This document shows positions 1 through 8,172 of a stretch of 64,000 bases of DNA, one piece after another. Positions within the stretch are counted from its first letter, which is position 1. Every line of letters begins with the position of its first letter. Source of the stretch: Methanobacteriaceae archaeon (GTDB lineage: Archaea > Methanobacteriota > Methanobacteria > Methanobacteriales > Methanobacteriaceae); contig JAUSNX010000009.1 of NCBI GenBank assembly GCA_030656015.1, forward strand, positions 62,001-126,000. The letters run 5' to 3'. The notes beneath the pieces are model-generated. The model was not told where the DNA came from. It ran no database searches and saw only the letters and a list, made by a program, of their open reading frames with translations. The position numbers were made by a program, and so were the translations under genes.

Positions 1-166
1 TCTAATATATTCTAAAAACTAATTATTCATATTCACTAATAATCTGAAATATAATATTATTAGATGGATAATAAAAAAGCAGTATTTAATTAATTAAATT
101 GTTAATCTACCATTATTTTATTCTTAAACTACTATTAGATTATCAATTACAATTTGAGAGATTAAA

Positions 167-538
167 ATGAAGTATGCTATTGTAAAACTGGAAAAAAACT
201 GCACTAGCAGCTATAATTTAGGTGCTTTTAATAAGGAAGAGGGTATTGTTGCATTTCCATTAGATGAATTACAAGTAGAAATGATGCGATTAAAGTACTA
301 TTTAGAAAAATCTGGTGAAATGGCTGAGAATGCCCAGAAATCACAGGTTAAATTTAAAAAAAGAGAAATTAGAAAAGCGAAAAATGAACTGGAAAAAGCA
401 TCAAAAATCGTGACCTCTTTGATGAAATTTGAGACTCAAACATCCCTTGAAAACTTTAAATGGCCTGAAATGGGAATTAAAAAGAAAAAAAGAATTTGTA
501 AAGATAAGATTAATGTTCCAGCCATTATTGGAATTTAG
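167..538 (+). CDS. hypothetical protein, charged and helical
   Basis: I do not recognise this 123-residue protein. It is soluble, with no signal peptide or membrane segment. The first 50 residues look like a small alpha/beta unit (KYAIVKLEK, then GIVAFPLDELQ). A lysine- and glutamate-rich helical stretch follows (about 45-95) that could form a coiled coil, and the tail is basic (KKKKR). The ATG has a good ribosome site, GAGAG, 6 bases upstream. It lies 72 bases before the next small gene on the same strand, which has a similar pattern (a charged strand, 'VFSLKEF', then a long helix). The two may be distant paralogues or an operon. No function can be assigned. Confidence 0.6.
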   Translation: MKYAIVKLEKNCTSSYNLGAFNKEEGIVAFPLDELQVEMMRLKYYLEKSGEMAENAQKSQVKFKKREIRKAKNELEKASKIVTSLMKFETQTSLENFKWPEMGIKKKKRICKDKINVPAIIGI

Positions 539-610
539 TTTAAATAATAATAATAATAGAGATAGTATCAATCTCCATTAACCCCAATAATATATAATTA
601 AAGTGATTTA

Positions 611-910
611 ATGAGATCTGTTAAACTCCAATTAAAAAATGATGAAATAGTTTTTTATAGACAAAGTATTTTTCAAGAAGGGGATGAACTAGTAGTTTTT
701 TCGTTAAAAGAGTTTTTAAAATTTCAATTAGAACTGAAAAAATGTATGGAAAATGCATTAAAAGTGTCACATGATTCAGTTAATAATAGATCTAAAAACT
801 CTCCATCTAATGATGCTCTGCGCATTTATAACTGGATTAAAATAATGGAAAGTGAAATTGAAAAAATGGATAAAACTGACATTCAAAAGAATTTAATATC
901 TTTTAAATGA
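611..910 (+). CDS. hypothetical protein, small helical
   Basis: This unrecognised 99-residue protein follows the 123-residue gene on the same strand. It begins MRSVKLQLKNDEIVFY, has a segment GDELVVFSLKEFLKFQLELKK that resembles GIVAFPLDELQVEMMRLKYY in its neighbour, and ends in a helical charged region. There is no membrane segment or signal peptide. AGTGATTTA sits directly before the ATG, the SD type used by many genes here, so the start is well supported. The resemblance to the neighbour is judged by eye only. Confidence 0.6.
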   Translation: MRSVKLQLKNDEIVFYRQSIFQEGDELVVFSLKEFLKFQLELKKCMENALKVSHDSVNNRSKNSPSNDALRIYNWIKIMESEIEKMDKTDIQKNLISFK

Positions 911-1044
911 ATTAATCACTACGACATGATCTATATTCTTTAAATACTAATCAAATACTTATTATTGGGTTAATTAGTTTTTATTCTATTTAAATAAGTT
1001 TTTAATTTAGTTTTTGAGCAATAATATATATTCAAGATTATTTC

Positions 1045-1088
1045 AGTATTAAAAAATATTCATGAATCTAGTATTAAAAAATATTCAT
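1045..1088. repeat. 19-bp direct repeat in intergenic region
   Basis: AGTATTAAAAAATATTCAT occurs at 1045-1063 and again at 1070-1088 with six bases between, a 25-base period. It lies about 100 bases upstream of the secreted-protein gene, in the otherwise empty 911-1181 region. It could be a regulator-binding site or simple duplication. Each copy contains an imperfect dyad around AATATT. Confidence 0.6.
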
Positions 1089-1196
1089 TAAATAAGACAT
1101 AATTTTTATTACATAGTTTTAAGAGAAATTATTATTGCAAATAAATTATTTTAATTTGAAAATTTTATAGGGGGAAAGAAAATTTTCAGAAAACCT

Positions 1197-2234
1197 TTGT
1201 TAATTATAGGAATTATTTTATTAGTATTATTTTTTATAGGTAGTGCGACTGCTACAGACATTACCAACAATGATTTAGAAGATAGCTCTATTGGCCATAA
1301 TACTGATTATGCTACTCATCAGACTATAAATAGAACTAATGTTTCGGCTGATACCAACTCTAGCAACAAATCTAGTAATATTAATTCTACAGGACTCCAA
1401 AAAGCCAAAAATACCATTAAAACCGAAAGTGGTTGTTGTTCAGTATTAATACATGTTAAAAAAGGAGTAGATGTTTTTGCATATAGAAGAGACTCTACCT
1501 ATGCCGCAAATCTTTATATCAAAAAAGTGAAATGGTATGGGAAAGAAACAATTAAAGAGTACAAGCTAGTAAATGGATATTTTTTCCACACCATAATATC
1601 TAAGAATGGATGGATTGTTTCAACTGGTGGGCCTGATGTGGTCTGGATAAATAAAAAACTAGAGAGCTTAGCCGGAAAGATTTCAGTCAAAGGACGTATA
1701 ACTAAAACAGATATTAACAGTGCTTATAAACTTCTGAGAAAACTTGGAATGGGACATTTTCTTATTAAGGATCCGGTTGGTAATGTAGGTATTGCTATAT
1801 ACAATTCTGGAAGCTCTAAAATTAAAGTATTTAAAATGAAAGATGGAGAATATGTAAGTGTGCCAAATAGTCCCCGTTATTATAGACAAGGAAGATATAC
1901 TGCTAAAAAATATAATCCAGTATATAACGCCATATATTTAGCTGGTACTGATAAATGGGGAGTCAACCGACGTAATATAATTACCTATAAAGTAGAAAAT
2001 AAAAATAGTTTCACTGAAATCAATTTATGGGCTTCTTATGATGGTGGAAAGCTAGTTCATAGAAATGGACGTGGGAAACCAGATAATATAATATTTATGG
2101 GCCATAAAATCTATGCCAAATCATTACCTCGAATCATGGCCAAAAAATTCATAGGAAAAGTAACATTAAGGAGCTATAAAACGACATCATTTGTTAGCAG
2201 CAGTTCAAGAGCAGCAAAACCAATTAAAATCTAA
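1197..2234 (+). CDS. secreted Ntn-hydrolase-like protein (choloylglycine/acyltransferase-type fold suspected)
   Basis: This exported protein of about 345 residues starts with a signal-peptide core (LIIGIILLVLFFIGSATA). A Ser/Thr/Asn-rich linker of about 60 residues follows. The mature part opens with GCCSVLIHVKKGVDVFAYRRDS. A cysteine followed by an R-x-x-D turn, then GFFHTI..NGWIVSTGG and GHFLIKDPVGNVGIAIYN, recalls the N-terminal-nucleophile fold of choloylglycine hydrolase and C45 acyltransferases, where the Cys becomes the nucleophile. This is motif-level inference. The printed start is TTG, 22 bases after the SD GGGGG. An in-frame ATT at 1182, 7 bases after the SD, would add FRKP and give a positively charged signal-peptide start, so the true start is probably upstream. 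The stop abuts the stop of the convergent DUF763 gene. Confidence 0.65.
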   Translation: MLIIGIILLVLFFIGSATATDITNNDLEDSSIGHNTDYATHQTINRTNVSADTNSSNKSSNINSTGLQKAKNTIKTESGCCSVLIHVKKGVDVFAYRRDSTYAANLYIKKVKWYGKETIKEYKLVNGYFFHTIISKNGWIVSTGGPDVVWINKKLESLAGKISVKGRITKTDINSAYKLLRKLGMGHFLIKDPVGNVGIAIYNSGSSKIKVFKMKDGEYVSVPNSPRYYRQGRYTAKKYNPVYNAIYLAGTDKWGVNRRNIITYKVENKNSFTEINLWASYDGGKLVHRNGRGKPDNIIFMGHKIYAKSLPRIMAKKFIGKVTLRSYKTTSFVSSSSRAAKPIKI

Positions 2235-3356
2235 TTATTCATTAATAAACTCTCTAAGCCGTTTTATTGCTCCCATTTTTTCTTTATTATTTAAATTAGA
2301 TTGTTCAAGGGATTCTTTAAGTGTATTAATAGAATTATCATAAACTTTTCTATCAACAGGATATGGATATCCATCCTTTCCCCCATGAGTAAAACTATAT
2401 TTTACCGGATCCCTCCAGCTGGCGGGTTCTCCAAAAACAAGATCCGAAATAAGGGCCAGAGCTCTGATTTTTTTAGGTCCAAAACCTTTTAATAGGATGA
2501 GATCTTGATAATTTTCAGGTTGAATTTCCCAGGCCTGCTTTAGAACTTGGAATTCACGATCTGAAATATCCATATCCAAAACTGGATGGTGCTGGGGCAG
2601 ATTAAGCTCTGATTTTTCAGCTGAAAAGTCACTTAGCAAAGTTTGCATACTATTTTTATTATTAAAATATTTTCGAAGATGATCTGGATTATCACAAATT
2701 AAATCCACACTTATTTCCCGTGCCTTTTCACTATCTATATCTACCATATTCAATGAATTGTTCTCTTTTAAATCGCAGGAAATGGCTGCATGTGGATTTG
2801 ATAAATAATCATCCACTGATTCACCTAGCCAGTGATATCGACGAGCATATTTATTGTACTCATTCATTCCCTGTTGAACAACTGCCCAGTTTCCTTTGTC
2901 ATTAATAAAAAATGTATGTTGGTACAGCTGATAACCGTCTTGTATACAGGAATTGTCGATTTTAGCAGATAGTTTACTGGTTTGAATCAACTTTTCAATG
3001 TTTTTACTATTAATAGAAAGAATATCACCAGATTCAGCGATTTCTTCAGGAGTCTTACGAGATGCTTTACCTTTTCCCCCAGCAACTATAAAACCATGTG
3101 AATCTGGATTTAATGCAATTTTTAAAGCTCCACAAGTTGTTGTGGTTGTTCCAGAAGAATGCCAATCAAATCCTAAGACACATGAGAATGCTTGAAACCA
3201 AAAAGGATCTGATAAACGTCTTAAAAGTTCATCACTTCCATATTCATCAATTATAACTTCACTGATTCCTCCAGCAAGCTTAATCATCCTGCTGAACAGC
3301 CAGCGGGGTGGATGACCCCCATGAAGTGGAAGATTGGCAACTCCTTTTCTTTTCAT
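2235..3356 (-). CDS. DUF763 domain-containing protein
   Basis: This 373-residue protein begins MKRKGVANLPLHGGHPPRWL. It carries the conserved DUF763 blocks: LRRLSDPFWFQAFSCVLGFDWHSSG, TTTTCGALK, then FIVAGGKGKASRKTPEEI. The C-terminal half has LPQHHPVLDMD and LLKGFGPKKIRALALISDLVFGEPASWRDP, which includes a helix-hairpin-helix-like 'GFGPKKIRAL', suggesting nucleic-acid contact. The family is widespread in archaea and uncharacterised. The open frame runs further upstream, but the added 42 residues are hydrophobic low-complexity sequence, so I use the ATG at 3356 where family similarity begins. It is convergent with the secreted protein, stop codon to stop codon with no spacer. Confidence 0.88.
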   Translation of the reverse strand: MKRKGVANLPLHGGHPPRWLFSRMIKLAGGISEVIIDEYGSDELLRRLSDPFWFQAFSCVLGFDWHSSGTTTTTCGALKIALNPDSHGFIVAGGKGKASRKTPEEIAESGDILSINSKNIEKLIQTSKLSAKIDNSCIQDGYQLYQHTFFINDKGNWAVVQQGMNEYNKYARRYHWLGESVDDYLSNPHAAISCDLKENNSLNMVDIDSEKAREISVDLICDNPDHLRKYFNNKNSMQTLLSDFSAEKSELNLPQHHPVLDMDISDREFQVLKQAWEIQPENYQDLILLKGFGPKKIRALALISDLVFGEPASWRDPVKYSFTHGGKDGYPYPVDRKVYDNSINTLKESLEQSNLNNKEKMGAIKRLREFINE

Positions 3357-3491
3357 AATGTAAATATATTTAAAATAAGATAATAATTTTTTGAATGTGT
3401 TTCTATAAAAAAGCCCTAATTCTGTAAAAATCAAAAGAATTTTTAAAAAAAAAAATAAATAAAAAATAAATAAAAAATCCAAAAAAGAAAA

Positions 3492-4352
3492 TTAAAGATT
3501 GAAAGTAAATATACAGCTATCTGAACCACTAGCAATGGTTGATTTACGTTTTACACTTCCTTCTAAGTTTGTCCAATCAAAACTACGATTAATAATAGCT
3601 TGACAGTTTATGCAGAATATGGGATTATTTTTAGCTTCTTCTTTCCAAGGACAGTTATCAAATTCAAAGTACCATCTAGGGTTTTTTTCAATAATACCCA
3701 CTCTTATTCCAAAATCACTGAATATCTCAGATAACCAAGCTAAATATGAGTCAAATATATCCTGACCATCTTCAGTATCCTCACTGATCCCGAATTCTTC
3801 CATTTTAGATTCAAATGAAGGCTTCATATCTTCTTCTAATTTTTCCCCAAAGGCATTAAAAAGCATGTCTCGCATTTCCATTTCACTTTGAGAACCACTA
3901 GTAGGAATAGCTTGAACAATAAAATTATGAAAATTATCTAAAATTTGTTTTTTAATTATTTCCTTTTCTTTTTTGGCAGCTTTATGTTTAAATAAGGCCA
4001 TTTGAATATTAGCATTCAATTCCGTGGATTTAAATGGTTTTATAATATATCCATAGGGCTGGGTGACTCTGGCTCTCATAAGCATTTCTTCATCAGCATA
4101 AGCCGTTAAATAAATTATAGGAATATCATGGTATTCATGAATAGCGTGGGCTGCTTCAATACCATCCATATCTCCTTTTATAACTATATCCATTAATATT
4201 ATATCTGGAACATGCTCCCCAGCAGCTCGAACTGCATTCTCTCCTGATGCAACCATTTCTACAACAGTATGTCCCATGGTTTCTAATTTATGTTTAATTC
4301 CCATGGCCACAATACTTTCATCTTCTACAACCAGAACCCTTGCATTAGCCAT
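3492..4352 (-). CDS. response regulator: receiver domain plus MetOD1-type output domain
   Basis: A 286-residue regulator. The receiver domain (about 1-120) is intact: E10-D11-E12 acidic pocket, phospho-acceptor Asp55 (LMDIV), Thr83 (YLTAY) and Lys105 (IKPF). After a basic linker, residues about 138-286 match what I recall as the methanogen output domain MetOD1 (start near NFHNFIVQAIP, core CPWKEEAKNNPIFCINC). It has four cysteines (234, 247, 250, 280) that could bind a metal or cluster; this is inference. I place the start at 4352 because GGGG sits 8 bases before it; the upstream ATG at 4373 has no SD. It is the last gene of a minus-strand signalling cluster, about 48 bases after the REC-PAS-PAS kinase, its likely partner. 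Its cousin at 15901 lacks these cysteines. Confidence 0.88.
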   Translation of the reverse strand: MANARVLVVEDESIVAMGIKHKLETMGHTVVEMVASGENAVRAAGEHVPDIILMDIVIKGDMDGIEAAHAIHEYHDIPIIYLTAYADEEMLMRARVTQPYGYIIKPFKSTELNANIQMALFKHKAAKKEKEIIKKQILDNFHNFIVQAIPTSGSQSEMEMRDMLFNAFGEKLEEDMKPSFESKMEEFGISEDTEDGQDIFDSYLAWLSEIFSDFGIRVGIIEKNPRWYFEFDNCPWKEEAKNNPIFCINCQAIINRSFDWTNLEGSVKRKSTIASGSDSCIFTFNL

Positions 4353-4400
4353 TACTTCATCCCCTACTTTCATTAAATAATTTTTTTCATATCTATTAAA

Positions 4401-6158
4401 TTACATTCTTTCCTTATATTTTAGTTCTTTAAACCTAATTTCAAATTTAGAAGGTTTTGATATTTTTAATGTTCCATCAAGTTGATTTATAAGATTGTTA
4501 ACAATTTGAAGACCTAAAGAGTTGGTTTTCTCTATATCTAAATCCTCAGGAAGGCCAATTCCATCATCAGATATTGATAAACAATAATCTGAATCATTGA
4601 TTCTATGAAAATATACATTTATGGTTCCATTTCTATCAGGAAATGCATATTTTAATGAATTAGAAATAAGTTCGTTTATAATTAATCCACAAGGAACTGC
4701 TGTATCTATACTCATCAAAGCATCAGCAATATCAAGATTAGACTCTATAACTTGACTATCTTTTTCATAGGAATATAATAAATCACTTACCATGCTTTGG
4801 ACATAATCTTTAAGATTTATTTTAGAAATATCTCTAGATAGATACAATTTTTCATGAATTAATGACATGGCTTGAATCCTATTCTGGCTTTCTTGATAGA
4901 GGTCAATTAATTTTTGATCATCAATTTGAGCCGATTGTAGGGTTAAGAGAGTGGATATTATTTGCATATTATTTTTTACCCGATGATGTATTTCTCTTAG
5001 AAGAAGTTCCTTTTCGTGAAGGGAATTCTTAATTTTATTTTCAGCAATTTTTCTATCACTAATATCCATAAAAGATATAATCCCCTTTTCAGTACCAGGT
5101 ATAAGTTCAGAAGTAGCAAAAAAATCCTTAATTTTTCCTTCACGATTTTTTAACATAACTTCATAATTTTTAGGAATTGCTAAGGGATTTATTCTTTGCA
5201 TACGATGGTATCCTTCCATCCTTTCCAAATCATCACTGGCCACAAATTCCAACCACTTCCTATGGTATTTTAATTCTTTATTGGTATATCCTGAAAATAA
5301 TTCAAATTCAGTATTTACTAAAGAGATGGTCGTATCTTTTTCAAAAATTACAGATAAAGTACCAGTATTCTCAAATATGGCTTTATATTCCTCACCTTGT
5401 TTTTTAAGAGCTTTTTCAGCCTGCCTTTGTTGAGTTACATCTTTTCCTTGTAAAAAATAGTTTTTTTCTTTCCCTAGTTCAACCAGAGTAATGGTAATTT
5501 CCAGTATTTTTTCAATGCCATTAACCTGGAATACTAGTTCATTTACATAAATTTCCTCAGAAAACAAATTATTAAAATCAGCTAATTTAACCCAATTTTG
5601 TATATTATTGCCCATAATTTCAGAGCATGGTTTTTCCATAAATTCTAATCCGGCATCATTACAATCAATAAAAGTTCCATCTTTCTGGCAAACAAATATA
5701 GGATTTTTAGATTTTTCAAAGAGAGTTCTATATTTTTTTTCGTTCTCTTTTAATGATTTTTCAGCAATTTCTCTATTGATTTGCTCTTTAGATTCATTCA
5801 AAGCCCTTATAACCGAATGGGAAAGCTTTGTAAGATTATTTTTAAGTACATAATCAGTTGCACCTTCTTTGAGCATTTCCACACCATAGTCTTCTCCAAT
5901 TTTACCACTGACAAAAATAAAAGGAATATTTGGCGTTTTATTCTTAGCAATTTTCAAAGCAGAAAGCCCATCAAAATGCGGCAAAGATTGATCCGCCAAT
6001 ATTATATTGGGATTAAATTCAGTAATTTCTTTAATAAAATCATCTTTGGTTTCAACCCGAAGCGATAAAAAGTCAAGTCCTTCTTTTCTTAGCTCCCGCT
6101 CAGAAAGTTCAGCATCTAAAGGAACATCTTCCAGTATTAAAACCTTGATTTTATTCAT
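4401..6158 (-). CDS. hybrid histidine kinase: REC-PAS-PAS-HisKA_2-HATPase
   Basis: A cytoplasmic 585-residue sensor kinase with no membrane segment. The receiver domain is residues 1-120 (Glu10-Asp11, phospho-acceptor Asp56 in LADQSLP, Lys106 in DYVLK). PAS domains lie at about 140-250 and 255-372, the second ending GTEKGIISFMDISDRK. The HisKA_2 dimerisation helix [12 protein letters not shown] has its phospho-histidine at 391/392. The HATPase has N-box INELISNSLKYAF and G-box DDGIGLPEDL. The N-terminal receiver makes it both a phosphate acceptor and a donor. The downstream MetOD1 regulator (about 48 bases away) and the upstream receiver-only protein are candidate partners. The start has GTGGT six bases upstream. 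Confidence 0.92.
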   Translation of the reverse strand: MNKIKVLILEDVPLDAELSERELRKEGLDFLSLRVETKDDFIKEITEFNPNIILADQSLPHFDGLSALKIAKNKTPNIPFIFVSGKIGEDYGVEMLKEGATDYVLKNNLTKLSHSVIRALNESKEQINREIAEKSLKENEKKYRTLFEKSKNPIFVCQKDGTFIDCNDAGLEFMEKPCSEIMGNNIQNWVKLADFNNLFSEEIYVNELVFQVNGIEKILEITITLVELGKEKNYFLQGKDVTQQRQAEKALKKQGEEYKAIFENTGTLSVIFEKDTTISLVNTEFELFSGYTNKELKYHRKWLEFVASDDLERMEGYHRMQRINPLAIPKNYEVMLKNREGKIKDFFATSELIPGTEKGIISFMDISDRKIAENKIKNSLHEKELLLREIHHRVKNNMQIISTLLTLQSAQIDDQKLIDLYQESQNRIQAMSLIHEKLYLSRDISKINLKDYVQSMVSDLLYSYEKDSQVIESNLDIADALMSIDTAVPCGLIINELISNSLKYAFPDRNGTINVYFHRINDSDYCLSISDDGIGLPEDLDIEKTNSLGLQIVNNLINQLDGTLKISKPSKFEIRFKELKYKERM

Positions 6159-6261
6159 ATTTTACCACATTTACCTCAAAATAATGCACTAAAATGTGAT
6201 TTACATAATTATCTAATTTAAAATTAATTTCAGATTAAATTTCATCTCGATATACTATGAA

Positions 6262-6699
6262 TCAAGGTGGATTATTAATCAGCATCCAGTAAAAACCAAG
6301 GGTCGAAACAGCATCAATAAATTGATCAAATTCAACAGGTTTACTTACATAACTGTTGACACCCAATTCATAACTCTCTACAATATCCCTATCTTCTTTA
6401 GATGATGTCAAAACAACAACAGGAATTTTACGAGTGTTTTCTTCGGCTTTTATACGCTGTAAAACCTCTAATCCATCGACTTTAGGCATCCTTAAATCAA
6501 GAAGAATTAACTTCGGAAGATCATCCGGATTTCTATGAGAATATTCTCCATTGGCGAAAATAAAATCAAGCGCTTCTTCGCCATCTTTAACCCAAACAAC
6601 TTGATTAGCCATGTTCTTTCTTTTCAGTGCTCGCATGGTAAGTTCAGCATCAGTAGGATTGTCTTCCACAAGCAGTATCTCAATTTCTTCCATTCCCAT
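6262..6699 (-). CDS. receiver-only response regulator (Rcp1-like)
   Basis: This 145-residue single-domain receiver begins [21 protein letters not shown]. That start, the insert [26 protein letters not shown] and the ending SKPVEFDQF are typical of the Rcp1/CheY-like regulators that pair with phytochrome-type kinases. The acidic pair E12-D13, Asp68, Thr98 and Lys120 are present. With no output domain it probably relays phosphate. It lies 140 bases downstream of the HisKA kinase at 6840-7775, whose H-box is of the phytochrome-like type, so that kinase is the likely donor. The ATG at 6699 follows AGGTGA by 7 bases. Confidence 0.92.
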   Translation of the reverse strand: MGMEEIEILLVEDNPTDAELTMRALKRKNMANQVVWVKDGEEALDFIFANGEYSHRNPDDLPKLILLDLRMPKVDGLEVLQRIKAEENTRKIPVVVLTSSKEDRDIVESYELGVNSYVSKPVEFDQFIDAVSTLGFYWMLINNPP

Positions 6700-6839
6700 T
6701 TTAGATTCACCTTTTAAGTTATTAATCCTATGAACAGATTATTAAAGGACTATAAATTTATTAAATAATTTCAATTATTTAATTTAATTAATTTAAATTT
6801 ATTTTTAAATTTTTTATATGATGAGCTTAAATTAAAAAC

Positions 6840-7775
6840 TTATTTCTTTGGCTTATCTTTAGGTAAAGAGAAATATATGGTGGCACCATTATCCACCTCT
6901 CCTTCTCCCCAAACTTTTCCATCATGTCTCTTTACAATACGCTGAACAATTGTAAGGCCCACACCGGTTCCTTCAAATTCTTCAGGGCTGTGAAGACGTT
7001 GGAAAAGACCAAATAACTTATTTATATATTTCATATTAAATCCAGCACCATTATCAGAAACAAAAAATACATATTCACCTTTTTTATCTTCATATCCAAC
7101 AATTATTTCGGCAGGGTCTTTATTTGATGTAAATTTTATGGCATTCCCAATTAAATTGGTATAAACCTGATAAATCAGGGCACGATCTCCATAAGTTACT
7201 GGAAGTTCATCAATCGCAAGGTTAATATTTCTATTTTCGGTTTGATTAGAAAAGTCATTATAAACAGATTGGGCCAGTGATTTCATATCTATTTTAGTAG
7301 AATTCATATCTTGACGGCCAGCACGAGATAATAGCAATATATCATCTATAAGCTGCCCCATTTTTTTGGTATTGTCTCTAATGATATTCAAAAGCCTGAT
7401 TCCTTCTTCATCAAGCTCATCTTCATAATCTTCAACCATTATTCTAGAAAACCCATCGATAGCTCTTAAAGGAACTCTTAAATCATGTGAAACTGAATAA
7501 GCAAATGCTTCCAGCTCGTCATTAGCATCAGCTAACTTCTCAGCCTGTTCACTTAATTCTTCATTCAATTTTCTCAATGAGCGAACCCTTTCCACTCGTT
7601 CTGATAGAAGTGCTACCATAACAACTATTAACATTAAAAGAATCAGCCTAAATGCATCTTCAGATATATTCAATCCCAGGCTATTAGATATAGGCTGTAT
7701 AACAATAAGAGCAATTGCAACAACAACTGGTATAAAGAGAAATATTTTTTTACGACCAAAATTAAGTCTTGTCAT
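6840..7775 (-). CDS. membrane-anchored sensor histidine kinase (HisKA-HATPase)
   Basis: A 311-residue kinase with two membrane helices (about 11-28 and 42-57) separated by only a short loop. A coiled coil follows ([25 protein letters not shown]), then the phytochrome-like H-box [21 protein letters not shown] with His97. The HATPase N-box ([11 protein letters not shown]), G1 ([10 protein letters not shown]), F (LFGLFQRLH) and G2 ([13 protein letters not shown]) are all present. The tiny external loop suggests it senses membrane state or gets input through the small ORF just upstream, whose stop overlaps this start (TAATG). The receiver-only regulator downstream is the likely target. Confidence 0.9.
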   Translation of the reverse strand: MTRLNFGRKKIFLFIPVVVAIALIVIQPISNSLGLNISEDAFRLILLMLIVVMVALLSERVERVRSLRKLNEELSEQAEKLADANDELEAFAYSVSHDLRVPLRAIDGFSRIMVEDYEDELDEEGIRLLNIIRDNTKKMGQLIDDILLLSRAGRQDMNSTKIDMKSLAQSVYNDFSNQTENRNINLAIDELPVTYGDRALIYQVYTNLIGNAIKFTSNKDPAEIIVGYEDKKGEYVFFVSDNGAGFNMKYINKLFGLFQRLHSPEEFEGTGVGLTIVQRIVKRHDGKVWGEGEVDNGATIYFSLPKDKPKK

Positions 7776-7951
7776 TAAAGGAATATAATCACCCCTAAAT
7801 AATTTGAATTTAAAAAATCAAAGTTAATAACATTATTAGAATACTTAAAATCAAAATTATGGCCATAAGCAGAGCATGATAACAATATAAATAAAAAAGA
7901 CAAAAACAGTGAAAAATTTTTTATTTTAATATTTAATTTCTCTGTGACCAT
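7775..7951 (-). CDS. possible small membrane/exported leader protein coupled to the kinase
   Basis: A 58-codon frame begins [26 protein letters not shown] lies 4 bases before the ATG at 7951, the same SD arrangement as many genes here. It carries one strong hydrophobic segment ending LLSCSAYG, which looks like a signal peptide or lipobox, and a short hydrophobic C-terminus. Its stop overlaps the kinase ATG (TAATG), which suggests translational coupling. I do not recognise it, and its composition is not strongly coding-like. It could be a real small sensor partner or a chance leader ORF. Confidence 0.35.
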   Translation of the reverse strand: MVTEKLNIKIKNFSLFLSFLFILLSCSAYGHNFDFKYSNNVINFDFLNSNYLGVIIFL

Positions 7952-8172
7952 AGTTATCACGAATAATATATAATTTTCATTATTTATAAAGCATTAAGCA
8001 TAAACCTGTGATTTTAGTTAATTTCTCCCTATTAAAATATTATTTATTTTATTAAATTAATTGAATATAATTTAATGAGTTTAATGTTAAATAAAAAAAG
8101 AAATTAAAATAAATTATTAATATTTATTTAATTAGATTAAAAAAATTAATAAAATAAATAATTAATTAAATA
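7952..8172. other. intergenic AT-rich region after uvrA
   Basis: The gap between uvrA (ending at 8173 on the minus strand) and the kinase unit. It contains TATA-like stretches near 7965-7990 that could serve the kinase operon, and long A/T runs after the uvrA stop that would be U-rich in uvrA RNA, typical of archaeal termination. I see no gene or RNA. Confidence 0.5.
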
